A DNA stretch of 64,000 nucleotides from the NCBI RefSeq assembly GCF_004340945.1, contig NZ_SLYD01000002.1, forward strand, positions 186,001 to 250,000, in the 5' to 3' direction. Within the stretch, counting starts at the first letter, position 1. Every line of letters starts with the position of its first letter. Position numbers and translations under genes: made by a program. This DNA comes from Sphingomonas sp. PP-F2F-A104-K0414 (lineage in GTDB: Bacteria > Pseudomonadota > Alphaproteobacteria > Sphingomonadales > Sphingomonadaceae). Below are positions 17,652-25,163 of this stretch, one piece after another. The notes below the pieces were generated by a model. It was not told the DNA's origin and ran no database searches. It saw only the letters and a list, made by a program, of their open reading frames with translations.

Positions 17652-18440
17652 GTGGCGCGAGGCGACGACGATATTCCTGCGGCTCGGCTTCACAGCGATA
17701 GCCGCCGTTACACTCGACCGGCTTCGCGGTGGGCCGAGCTGGGCAAGCTGAGCGTCGCCGCATCGGTCTTTGCGGTCGTATTCGGCGGCGGCGTGCTCGT
17801 AATGCAATCGCGCGCGGCGATGCGTGCGGCATCCGCCACGCTTCCCGGCGGCGGTCCGGCGAGCGGATGCGCGCTGTGGTTCATCGGCAGTTCGACGATC
17901 CACAAATGGAGCACGCTGGCGACCGACATGGCACCGTTGGACGCACGCAACCGCGGCGTCGACGGCGCGACGATGCCCGAATTGCTGCAGATGATCCGCA
18001 ACGAGCCGCGCGGCACGCCGCCGCGCGCGATCGTCTTCTACGCAGGCGAGAACGATATCGCCAAAGGGGCTAGCGCCGCCGACGATATCGCCAACCTGCG
18101 GACGTTCCTGAAGCTGAAGTCAGCTAGATGGGGCAATCTTCCGGTCGTGATCGTGTCGCTGAAGCCGACGCCGACGCGGTGGGGCAACCTTCCCGAACAG
18201 ACCGCCTTCAACACCGCAGCGCGCGCGATCGCGCTACGCACACCGGGTGCGACGTTCGTCAACATCGTCCCGCTGTTCCTGGTGAACCACCGTCCCGGCG
18301 CGTTTTATGTCGATGACGGCATCCATCTCAATGCTGCCGGCTATGGCAGGCTGACCTCTGCGATCCAGCCGACCCTGAAAACCATCATACGGCATGCGCC
18401 CGCCCGGGCATGTCCCCAGCCGTCAGAAGCGCAATCTTGA
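17652..18440 (+). CDS. Membrane-anchored SGNH-hydrolase family protein
   Basis: A 262-residue GDSL/SGNH-type esterase. One membrane segment (residues 33-51) anchors a periplasmic domain. Catalytic blocks: GSSTIHKW (Ser80 nucleophile), YAGENDIAKG (block III, Asn) and DDGIHLNAAGY (Asp-His pair). It uses a GTG start with GGTGAGG five bases upstream. The gene directly downstream encodes an acyltransferase-3 membrane protein. In OafA/OatA-type systems these two activities are one polypeptide that O-acetylates polysaccharide or peptidoglycan, so a split O-acyl transfer system is a reasonable inference; a simple esterase is the alternative. Confidence 0.85.
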   Translation: MARGDDDIPAARLHSDSRRYTRPASRWAELGKLSVAASVFAVVFGGGVLVMQSRAAMRAASATLPGGGPASGCALWFIGSSTIHKWSTLATDMAPLDARNRGVDGATMPELLQMIRNEPRGTPPRAIVFYAGENDIAKGASAADDIANLRTFLKLKSARWGNLPVVIVSLKPTPTRWGNLPEQTAFNTAARAIALRTPGATFVNIVPLFLVNHRPGAFYVDDGIHLNAAGYGRLTSAIQPTLKTIIRHAPARACPQPSEAQS

Positions 18441-18462
18441 CCGGTCGGGCGATCGTCGGGCG

Positions 18463-19611
18463 ATGAGCATCGGCGCGCCCGGCACCAGGATCGAAGGCCT
18501 GTCGATGTGGCGGGCGATCCTGATGCTTGGCGGCGTCATATTGCACGGCGCGATCGGCCTCGAGCATATCCCCGTATTTGCCGCGATCCCGCTGATATCG
18601 CACGCCTTCCGGATGGGCAGCTTCATGCTGATCTCCGGCCTGTTGTGCGGTTACACCATGGCGCGACGCCGGTCGCCGCTGGCGTGGCTGGGTCGGCGCA
18701 GTATCCAGATCGGCGTGCCGCTGCTGGTCGGGCTGCTCGTGATCTGTCCACTGATCGGCTGGATGCTCGACGACCTCCCCGATCGCACGCGCTGGCCCTT
18801 CGTGTTGGCGCACGACTGGTATCACCTCTGGTTTCTCGTCGCGCTGCTCGCCTATGCGCCGCTCAGCTACGCGTTTCACCAATGGGATCGTCGCTATGGC
18901 GTGATCGTCCGGATCGAGCAGGCGCTCGCCGACCGTTCGATTGGCTCGGGCCGATCGGCACAGACCGTCGTCCTGCTCGCCACCGCACTCGCATGCTGCG
19001 CGCTGATGATGCTCACCCGTCAGATCCTGGCGGGCCATATTCCGCCGGGTTATGCCGCGCCCTTGTCGCATATCCAGCTGATGCTCGGCTATGCGCCCTT
19101 CTATCTGCTTGGTTTCCTGCTCGCACGGTCGCCGATGCTGTTCCGCGCGGCGACGCACTCGATCCGCATGCCGGTCATCATCCTGGTCTGCGTCGGTATC
19201 GTCTATGCAGGCTGGTTCGGCGGCGTGAGACTGGCGCTCGATCCGCTCCGTCGGGCGATCGTCGGCGACCTCGTCGAGCTGATCGGGATGGCGATATGCC
19301 CCCCCGCCGCATCGGTCCTGATCCTGCGATCGGCGATCACGATACGGACCATCCCGACGATCGTCCGGCGGTTCGCGGATGCATCGTTCACGATCTACAT
19401 CCTGCATTTTCCGGTCATCATCGCAGCAAAGCTCGTGCTCATGCACATAGCGTGGAACCCCTATGTCGAATTCTCGATCACGATCGTGGCAGCATCGGCG
19501 ATCACCTATGCCGCACATTTCCTGGCCGTCGAAAGATTTCCCCTGATGTCGTTCCTGCTCAATGGCCGCTATCCCGACTCTACAAAGCAGACCGAAGCAG
19601 TCCTTGTCTGA
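18463..19611 (+). CDS. Acyltransferase 3 family membrane protein
   Basis: A 382-residue integral membrane protein with about ten hydrophobic segments, of the acyltransferase-3 / OpgC family that moves acyl groups across the inner membrane onto glycans. The early VILHGAIG segment holds the conserved His, and FTIYILHFPVII near the C-terminus is typical of the family. The start at 18463 lies 22 bases after the SGNH hydrolase stop; an upstream start at 18394 would overlap that gene by 47 bases and has no family support. No glycan synthesis genes are nearby, so the acceptor is unknown. Confidence 0.85.
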   Translation: MSIGAPGTRIEGLSMWRAILMLGGVILHGAIGLEHIPVFAAIPLISHAFRMGSFMLISGLLCGYTMARRRSPLAWLGRRSIQIGVPLLVGLLVICPLIGWMLDDLPDRTRWPFVLAHDWYHLWFLVALLAYAPLSYAFHQWDRRYGVIVRIEQALADRSIGSGRSAQTVVLLATALACCALMMLTRQILAGHIPPGYAAPLSHIQLMLGYAPFYLLGFLLARSPMLFRAATHSIRMPVIILVCVGIVYAGWFGGVRLALDPLRRAIVGDLVELIGMAICPPAASVLILRSAITIRTIPTIVRRFADASFTIYILHFPVIIAAKLVLMHIAWNPYVEFSITIVAASAITYAAHFLAVERFPLMSFLLNGRYPDSTKQTEAVLV

Positions 19612-19740
19612 ATCCCCAGGACTTGATCTATCGCAAGAGGCCGCCACCATCCTGTAAACTTGCTTGCCGGATCATCCGATTGCGATCATCGTCTGGTATC
19701 TGGATCCGGTATCTGGGCATCGACTCGCGGGGGCGACAGG

Positions 19741-20472
19741 ATGGCAACGGCGATTAGGACAGGGGCGCCACAGCGCGGCGTCCTCGCGAGCGAACGGCGG
19801 TTTTTCCTGCTCATGGCACTTGCGATCGCCGCCACGGTTGTCATCGGCTTCACCATGAACGCAGCGCGGATGCACTGGAGTTTTCTGGCGCTGCCGCCGC
19901 AGGTGCATCTGCACGCGGCCGCGTTTTCGGCGTGGATCCTGCTGTACGTCGTGCAGAACTGGCTGATCGTACGCGGTTCCCTCAAATGGCATCGTCAGTT
20001 GGGCGCACTCGGTGCGGGTATCGCGGTCGTGATGGTCGTGCTGGGCATCGTCACCACCGTCATGGCGATCGAGCAGCACCGCGTGCCGCCGTTCTTTCCG
20101 CCCGGCATCTTCCTCGTCCTCGATGTGCTGGGTGTGATCGGCTTCGGTATTCTGACCGCCTGGGCGATCGTGCTGCGCAGGCAGGCGGCGTGGCACAAGA
20201 GGCTGATGCTGTGCGGGACGATCCTCGTCATGTCGCCAGCGATCGGGCGCATCCTGCCGATGCCGTTGCTCGGCAAGTTCGCAGGGCTCGCGGTGTTTGC
20301 GGTCATGGCGCTTTATGTGATCGCAGGCATGGTGTTCGACGTGCGATCGCGCGGCCGCGTCCATTCCGCCTATTGGTGGGGCGGTGGCGTGCTGGTCGTG
20401 ACGCAAGTGCTGATCGGGCTGCTTGGAATGAGTCCGCCGGTGCTCCACCTAGTGGAGCGTCTCGCCGCGTGA
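19741..20472 (+). CDS. Polytopic membrane protein, function unknown
   Basis: A 243-residue protein with about seven predicted membrane helices. His residues recur at helix ends: VHLHAAAFSAW, LKWHRQLGALG and AAWHKRLMLCG, a pattern seen in membrane proteins that bind haem or metal, but I cannot assign the family firmly. The start at 19741 has GACAGG upstream; an earlier in-frame ATG at 19660 adds a hydrophilic extension without support. The 3' end abuts the convergent tmRNA gene. The 129-base gap before it shows nothing recognisable. Confidence 0.7.
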   Translation: MATAIRTGAPQRGVLASERRFFLLMALAIAATVVIGFTMNAARMHWSFLALPPQVHLHAAAFSAWILLYVVQNWLIVRGSLKWHRQLGALGAGIAVVMVVLGIVTTVMAIEQHRVPPFFPPGIFLVLDVLGVIGFGILTAWAIVLRRQAAWHKRLMLCGTILVMSPAIGRILPMPLLGKFAGLAVFAVMALYVIAGMVFDVRSRGRVHSAYWWGGGVLVVTQVLIGLLGMSPPVLHLVERLAA

Positions 20473-20832
20473 TGTGGGAATAGTGGGGAGCTTCTGTTGC
20501 TCGGTGCCCCCCGTACCGCCGGTGTCCACTTCTGTTGCCCGGTGTGGCCCGAACCGCGCTTTCGTCCGTATAACCTAGGTCGTTAGACCGTCAGTTATGC
20601 GGCAATTGCGAGTGCTTCGTTATCGTTGGCACTTGTGTATGGGCCGTTGCGGTGGTCCCATTCCGAGCGAAACATAGCGTCGTTGAACACACGTCGATCC
20701 TAGTTCGACCCCGTCATCGTCCCCCTCTTGCGAAGAGGGCGGTGGTGGAGTCGCCGGGTACTGCCCCCGGGTCCGCTGTGTCTATGACACGCCACGGTTT
20801 ATCGCCATAGCCGCCAAGAGAAGATTCCCTCG
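20473..20832 (-). ncRNA. ssrA: Two-piece permuted tmRNA (transfer-messenger RNA)
   Basis: Read on the minus strand. The acceptor piece comes first (about 20832-20743) and ends ...GGCGACTCCACCA with the T-arm-like CCGGG-GGCAGTA-CCCGG. About 18 bases later the coding piece starts GGGGACGATGACGGGGTCGAAC (about 20724), the tRNA-like 5' part. The tag frame lies at 20630-20595. The 3' end of the coding piece (ATTCCC, 20481-20476) can pair with GGGAAT at the start of the acceptor piece, as expected for the two-piece alphaproteobacterial form. tmRNA with SmpB rescues stalled ribosomes and tags the peptide for proteolysis. Exact processed ends are approximate. Confidence 0.9.
20595..20630 (-). other. 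tmRNA tag reading frame (ANDNEALAIAA)
   Basis: Resume codon GCC then AAC GAT AAC GAA GCA CTC GCA ATT GCC GCA and TAA. The ALAIAA end is the degron recognised by ClpXP-type proteases. It is preceded by ACACAAGT. Confidence 0.9.
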
Positions 20833-20977
20833 ACGGCATGCCCGATATAGGCGCGCCGCAACGCGATGAAAAGCCCGGTCCGGACTGCTTTTTTATCGAG
20901 AAACGCCAATGTCCTAGCACGCGGCGTGCCAAACCGCCTTCCGCTCGCCACAAAGCGCGTGCATAGCAACCTGCATT

Positions 20978-21409
20978 ATGTTGACGCAGCGCTCCCGCTA
21001 CGCGCTCCGCGCGATGATCTTCCTTGGCGGTGCTCCCGCCGGTGGCCCTCCCATCCCGATGACGCGGATCGCCGCCGAGGCGAACGTGCCGCGGAAATTC
21101 CTCGAACTGATCCTCGCCGATCTGCGCGAATCCGGGCTGTTGATCAGCCATCGCGGCAAGATGGGGGGATATTGCCTGTCGCGGCCGAGCCATCTGATTT
21201 CGCTCGGCGAGATCATCCGGATCATCGAGGGGCCGCTCGCGCTGGTGCCGTGCGTGAGCCGGACCGCGTACCGGCCGTGCCTCGACTGCAAGAGCGAGGC
21301 GGATTGCGCGATCCGCTATGCGATGATGCGCGTTCGGGACGAGACCGCGCGGATCCTCGATGGGACGAGCCTGGCTGACGCCAACGCCGAGGATCTAGTC
21401 GCGGCGTAA
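20978..21409 (+). CDS. Rrf2-family transcriptional regulator with Fe-S cysteines
   Basis: A 143-residue Rrf2 protein. The winged-helix N-terminus reads LTQRSRYALRAMIFL with IAAEANVPRKFLELILADLRESGLLIS as recognition helix region and the wing HRGKMGGYCLSRP. Four cysteines at 92, 101, 104 and 110 could hold an iron-sulphur cluster; this differs in spacing from IscR (three cysteines). It is divergent from ssrA, so the 145-base gap must carry promoters for both. No regulated iron-sulphur genes are adjacent. Confidence 0.88.
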   Translation: MLTQRSRYALRAMIFLGGAPAGGPPIPMTRIAAEANVPRKFLELILADLRESGLLISHRGKMGGYCLSRPSHLISLGEIIRIIEGPLALVPCVSRTAYRPCLDCKSEADCAIRYAMMRVRDETARILDGTSLADANAEDLVAA

Positions 21410-21415
21410 TTCTAC

Positions 21416-21550
21416 CCTTCTCCCCTGCGGGGAGAAGGTGGCGCGGTAGCGTCGGATGAGGGGCGTTGGGATCCCGACCTGAGCCTCAAGCCCCTCACCC
21501 TTCCGTCGCCTGACGGCTCCTCCCTCCCTCCCCCCGCGGGGGAGAGGGAC
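21416..21550. repeat. Family E paired palindrome (copy 2)
   Basis: CCTTCTCCCC-TGC-GGGGAGAAGG, then GATGAGGGGC, with inverted CCCCTCACCCTTC and a right arm CCCCCGCGGGGGAGAGGG. The left arm is intact, the right arm degenerate. It lies between convergent rrf2 and mscL genes. Confidence 0.85.
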
Positions 21551-21557
21551 AAGCAGG

Positions 21558-22028
21558 TCACCCCCTAGCCTTCAACTCGTCGCGGATCTCACGCAGCAAC
21601 GCGATCTCGACCGGCTCGGGCGCAGGCGCAACCGGCGTGGCCTCTTCCTCGCGCTTCAACCGCGCCGTCTCGCGCTCGATCAGCGCCGCGGTCCGGTTCA
21701 CCACGCGCAGGATCATGAAGATGATACCCGCGACGATCACGAAATTGACCAGCTGCGTCGCGAACGCGCCATAGCCGAGCAGCGGCACGCCGGCCTTCTT
21801 CAACGCCGCGTAATCGCTGAGCGAGCCCGCATAGTTTGCCGGCACCGGCCCCATCCGCCAGAAATAGCTCGAGAAATCGAGCCCGCCGAAGATCTTGCCA
21901 ATCACCGGCATCAGCACGTCGTCGGTCAGCGATGTGACGATCTTCCCGAACGCCGCGCCGATGATCACGGCAATGGCGAGGTCGAGCACGTTGCCGCGCA
22001 TAATGAACGCCTTGAATTCCTTGAGCAA
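21558..22028 (-). CDS. mscL: Large-conductance mechanosensitive channel MscL
   Basis: A 156-residue MscL, the inner-membrane pore that opens under hypo-osmotic stress. The N-terminal helix and TM1 read LKEFKAFIMRGNVLDLAIAVIIGAAFGKIVTSL, TM2 is FATQLVNFVIVAGIIFMILRVVN, and a charged cytoplasmic helix closes the protein. The start is a TTG at 22028 with AAGGGGG about six bases upstream, which places the family-standard LKEFK directly after the initiator. A second in-frame TTG at 22055 would add nine residues. The periplasmic loop carries an insert (DFSSYFWRMGPVPANYAG) longer than in E. coli. Confidence 0.94.
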   Translation of the reverse strand: MLKEFKAFIMRGNVLDLAIAVIIGAAFGKIVTSLTDDVLMPVIGKIFGGLDFSSYFWRMGPVPANYAGSLSDYAALKKAGVPLLGYGAFATQLVNFVIVAGIIFMILRVVNRTAALIERETARLKREEEATPVAPAPEPVEIALLREIRDELKARG

Positions 22029-22132
22029 TGCCGCCCCCTTCTGTTGCCGGCCCAAGGCTAACCGCCGATTTCGGTTTCGCCAACCCTGCGGACTGTCCTA
22101 TGAGGGTGACACAGGTATTCAGGAGAGCCCCG

Positions 22133-22729
22133 ATGTCACGTGCCCCAATCGCCCGCGGTACCGCCGCAATCCTCCTCGCATCGGCCCTCGCCGGGTGCGG
22201 GATCAACAGCGTGCCGACCGCCGAGGAAACCGCGAAGGCACGCTGGGCGGACGTCCAGAACAACTATCAGCGTCGCGCCGACCTGATCCCCAATCTCGTC
22301 GCGACCGTGAAGGCGGCCGGCGCGCAGGAGAAGGATATCCTGGTCCAGGTGACGCAGGCGCGCTCCGCCGCGAACTCGGTCCAGGTTTCGGCCGCTGATC
22401 TGTCCGACCCCGCGAAGATGGAGCAGTATCAGCGCGTCCAGGGTGCAGTCGGCGTATCGCTTCAGCGTTTGCAGGAGGCGTATCCCGAGCTGAAGAGCCA
22501 GGCCAATTACACCACGCTGATGAGCCAGCTCGAAGGCACCGAGAACCGCATCACGATCGCGCGGCGCGACTATAACGGCGCAGTGCAGGCGTATAACACC
22601 AAGATCCGTACCTTCCCCGACGCGGTCGGCGCGAAGATCTTCTACGGTGCCAAGCCGATGGTGCCGTTCGCAGCGACCACGCCGGGCGCCGAAACCGCGC
22701 CGACGGTGAACTTCGGCAACGCGAGCTGA
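22133..22729 (+). CDS. lemA: LemA family lipoprotein
   Basis: A 198-residue LemA protein. Signal peptide ends in lipobox LAGC with Cys22. The coiled-coil-rich body shows VQNNYQRRADLIPNLVATVKAAGAQEKDIL, EAYPELKSQANYTTLMSQLEGTENRITIARRDYNGAVQAYN and FPDAVGAKIFYGAKPMVPF, the family hallmarks. LemA proteins are membrane-associated and of unsettled function. AGGAGAG lies seven bases before the start. It heads a run with two TPM-domain genes and a NUDIX gene, the usual LemA/TPM neighbourhood. Confidence 0.93.
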   Translation: MSRAPIARGTAAILLASALAGCGINSVPTAEETAKARWADVQNNYQRRADLIPNLVATVKAAGAQEKDILVQVTQARSAANSVQVSAADLSDPAKMEQYQRVQGAVGVSLQRLQEAYPELKSQANYTTLMSQLEGTENRITIARRDYNGAVQAYNTKIRTFPDAVGAKIFYGAKPMVPFAATTPGAETAPTVNFGNAS

Positions 22730-22739
22730 TCGGGGCCCG

Positions 22740-23594
22740 ATGCTCCGCCATCTCCTGATGCTGGCGTTCGCGGTGCTGCTGGGAAGCAGCGCCGCGACCG
22801 CGCAGACCTTGCCCAAGTTCACCGGCTTCGTCGTCGATGCGGCGAACGTGATCCCGCCCGACCAGGAAGCGGCGCTGACCAAGCGGCTCGACGACCTGCA
22901 AAAGTCGACCGGCAACCAGCTGGTCGTCGCGACCGTGCCCGACCTCGAAGGCTATCCGATCGAGGATTACGGCAATGCGCTGATCCGGAGCTGGGGCGTC
23001 GGGCTGAAGGATGCGAATAACGGCGCGATCCTGCTGGTCGCGCCGAACGACCGGAAGGTGCGGATCGAGGTCGGCTATGGCCTCGAGCCGGTGCTAACCG
23101 ATGCGTTCTCCAGCGTCGTGATCAACCAGCAGATCCTGCCGCGCTTCAAGGCGGGCGACATTCCCGGCGGCATCGTCGCGGGGACGAACGCGGTGGCGGA
23201 CCAGCTTGCGCTCCCCGATGCGGAGGCGCGCGCGAAGGTGACGGCGGCGGCGGCGGAGTATGACAAAACGCATCGCCGGTCGAATTCAGGCGGCGGCGGC
23301 GTGCCGATCGGGCTGATCTTCTTTGGGATCGTGCTCGCGGCGATCGTCATTCCGATGATCTCGCGGCGTGCAGGCGGCAAGCATTACGTCGATGGCGGCA
23401 GCCGCGGCGGTGGCAGCGGCGCCTTGCCGATCGTGCTGTGGAGCATCGCCGATGCGATGACCCGTGGCGGCGGCGGTGGTGGTGGTGGCTTCGGTGGCGG
23501 CGGCGGCGATAGCGGCGGCGGCTGGGGCGGCGGTGGTTTCGGCGGCGGCGGCGGTGGATCCGGCGGCGGCGGCGGCGCTTCGGGGAGTTGGTGA
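22740..23594 (+). CDS. TPM-domain membrane protein (YgcG-like)
   Basis: A 284-residue protein: signal peptide (about 1-22), TPM domain (about 25-160; GFVVDAANVIPPDQEAALTKRLDDLQKSTGNQLVVATVPDLEGYPIEDYGNAL, RKVRIEVGYGLEPVLTD), one membrane segment (VPIGLIFFGIVLAAIVIPMI), and a C-terminal tail of about 50 residues that is almost all Gly with Ser and Trp. TPM domains occur in thylakoid and bacterial membrane proteins; enzymatic function is uncertain. Ten bases separate it from lemA and one base from the next gene. Confidence 0.9.
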   Translation: MLRHLLMLAFAVLLGSSAATAQTLPKFTGFVVDAANVIPPDQEAALTKRLDDLQKSTGNQLVVATVPDLEGYPIEDYGNALIRSWGVGLKDANNGAILLVAPNDRKVRIEVGYGLEPVLTDAFSSVVINQQILPRFKAGDIPGGIVAGTNAVADQLALPDAEARAKVTAAAAEYDKTHRRSNSGGGGVPIGLIFFGIVLAAIVIPMISRRAGGKHYVDGGSRGGGSGALPIVLWSIADAMTRGGGGGGGGFGGGGGDSGGGWGGGGFGGGGGGSGGGGGASGSW

Positions 23595-23595
23595 G

Positions 23596-24261
23596 ATGCG
23601 GTTGAGCGACACCGATCACGACCGCGTCACTGCGGCGGTAACCGAGGCGGAGACCGCGACGACCGGCGAGATCGTCACGATCGTCGCGCGGCAGTCCGAT
23701 GCATATCACGACGTATCGATGCACTGGGCGGTGCTGGCGATGCTACTGACGCTGGCGCTGCTAGCGTACCATCCGGTCGCGGCGGATCATATCTATGCGC
23801 TGGTCGATCCCTGGCAGGCGGCACCGCAGGGTGCGCTGTACGTGGTGGCGCTGGTGTTGGTGACCTTGGTATTTCTAGCAGTGCGGCTGGTGCTGGCGTG
23901 GACGCCGGCGCGGCTCGCGCTGACGCCGGGCGCGACCAAGGCGCGGCGCGTGCGGCGGCGGGCCTTGCTCCTGTTCCGCGCGGGGGCCGAGAAGCGCACC
24001 AAGGGTTCGACCGGCGTGCTGTTGTACCTGTCACTGGCCGAGCACCGCGCGGAGATCATCGCCGACGACGCGATCCACTCGCGCGTGCCGAACGAGACTT
24101 GGGGCACAGCGATGGCGGCGGTGCTGGCCGGTGTGCGCGACGATCGTCCCGCCGACGGCATGGCAGATGCGGTCGCGCAGATCGGCGCAGTGCTCGCCGA
24201 GCATTTCCCGCGCACCGGTGCGCCGGTGAACGAGCTTCCAGATAGGCTGATCGAACTATGA
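23596..24261 (+). CDS. TPM-domain membrane protein, second copy
   Basis: A 221-residue protein with the TPM-like domain split around two membrane segments (about 41-60 and 78-98). Features are TGEIVTIVARQSDAYHDV, and then GSTGVLLYLSLAEHRAEIIADDAIHSRVPNETWGTAM, typical of the DUF/TPM family found next to YgcG-like genes. It has no signal peptide or Gly tail. The start at 23596 follows the previous stop by one base. Its stop overlaps the NUDIX start (ATGA). With LemA and the first TPM protein it may form a membrane complex. Confidence 0.88.
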   Translation: MRLSDTDHDRVTAAVTEAETATTGEIVTIVARQSDAYHDVSMHWAVLAMLLTLALLAYHPVAADHIYALVDPWQAAPQGALYVVALVLVTLVFLAVRLVLAWTPARLALTPGATKARRVRRRALLLFRAGAEKRTKGSTGVLLYLSLAEHRAEIIADDAIHSRVPNETWGTAMAAVLAGVRDDRPADGMADAVAQIGAVLAEHFPRTGAPVNELPDRLIEL

Positions 24262-24761
24262 GCAAGACCGTGTGGGCGGGCAAATTCCTGACCGTGCAGA
24301 CCGAAGGCACGTGGGAATTCGCCGCGCGCCAGGGCGAGATCGCAGCGGCGGTAATCGTCGCGATCGACGACGGCGACGTAATCCTGGTGGAGCAGTTCCG
24401 CGTGCCGCTAGGGCGGGCATGCCTGGAGCTACCGGCAGGCTTGGTCGGTGACGAAACCGCGGGCGAGAGCGTCGCAGTCGCGGCCGGCCGCGAGCTGGAG
24501 GAAGAGACCGGCTACCGCGCGGACGCGATCGAGAATTTAGGGGTATTCTATTCATCACCAGGAATGACGTCGGAATGCTTCACGCTGGTCCGCGCGTCCG
24601 GGCTGACGAAGGTGAGCGACGGCGGCGGCGATGGCGACGAGAACATCACCGTGCACCGGGTTCCGCTGGCGGACGTGCCGGCATTCGTGGCCGAGAAGCG
24701 GGCTGCTGGCGTGGCGATCGATACCAAGATGCTGCTGATCCTGGCTGGGTCGATACTTTAG
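24258..24761 (+). CDS. NUDIX hydrolase, ADP-ribose pyrophosphatase-like
   Basis: A 167-residue NUDIX protein. The box GxxxxxESxxxAAGRELEEETGY (about residues 64-86) has all metal-binding glutamates. The strand VILVEQFRVPLGRACLELPAGLV upstream of the box and the order of residues after it (YSSPGMTSECFTLVRA) match ADP-sugar pyrophosphatases such as NudF, which split ADP-ribose to AMP and ribose 5-phosphate. Substrate is inferred from these motifs. It is coupled to the TPM gene by a four-base overlap. Confidence 0.9.
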   Translation: MSKTVWAGKFLTVQTEGTWEFAARQGEIAAAVIVAIDDGDVILVEQFRVPLGRACLELPAGLVGDETAGESVAVAAGRELEEETGYRADAIENLGVFYSSPGMTSECFTLVRASGLTKVSDGGGDGDENITVHRVPLADVPAFVAEKRAAGVAIDTKMLLILAGSIL

Positions 24762-24795
24762 CGGCGACCGACGCGTTCGCTAAACGGAGCACGAT

Positions 24796-24852
24796 TTGTT
24801 TCCCCGCGAAGGCGGGGACCCAGACTGGGCTCCCGCCTTCGCGGGAGAACAA
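24796..24852. repeat. Family B palindrome (copy 2)
   Basis: TTGTTTCCCCGC-GAAG-GCGGGGA, CCCAGACTGGG, then inverted arm ending GCGGGAGAACAA. It lies between the convergent NUDIX and NDUFS4-like genes. Confidence 0.92.
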
Positions 24853-24872
24853 GTTAGTGGACGCCCGCGGGC

Positions 24873-25154
24873 TTACTTGAAATTGTCGGCGTAGCTCTGC
24901 AGCTTCAGCGTCTTCTGCGGCGCCGGAACTACCGTGTAACCAAAGCCTTCCCGCTCGCAGTGCGCGATCGCCGCTTCCGCGGTCGGGAACAGCAGCCGCA
25001 GCTGGTCGCGGGTGTCGCCGCTGCCGGCCCAGCCGGTGAGCGGGTCGGGGCGCTTGGGCTCCGACGGTTCGAATTCGAGCTGCCAGGCGTCGGTCCGGTG
25101 CTTGCCGGACTGCATGGCGTTCTTGGGGCGCTGGAAGATACGGGCGGTTGGCAT
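24873..25154 (-). CDS. NADH dehydrogenase accessory subunit, NDUFS4-like (ETC complex I)
   Basis: A 93-residue homologue of the mitochondrial complex I 18-kDa subunit NDUFS4, which is found as a supernumerary complex I subunit in alphaproteobacteria. Motifs: ARIFQRPKNAMQSGKHRTDAWQLEFEP, DPLTGWAGSGDTRDQLRLLFPTAEAAIAHCEREGFGYTV and the C-terminal KSYADNF-like KLQSYADNFK. It follows hrpB on the same strand after nine bases. The main nuo operon is not in this window. Confidence 0.92.
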   Translation of the reverse strand: MPTARIFQRPKNAMQSGKHRTDAWQLEFEPSEPKRPDPLTGWAGSGDTRDQLRLLFPTAEAAIAHCEREGFGYTVVPAPQKTLKLQSYADNFK

Positions 25155-25163
25155 GAGCCTCCC

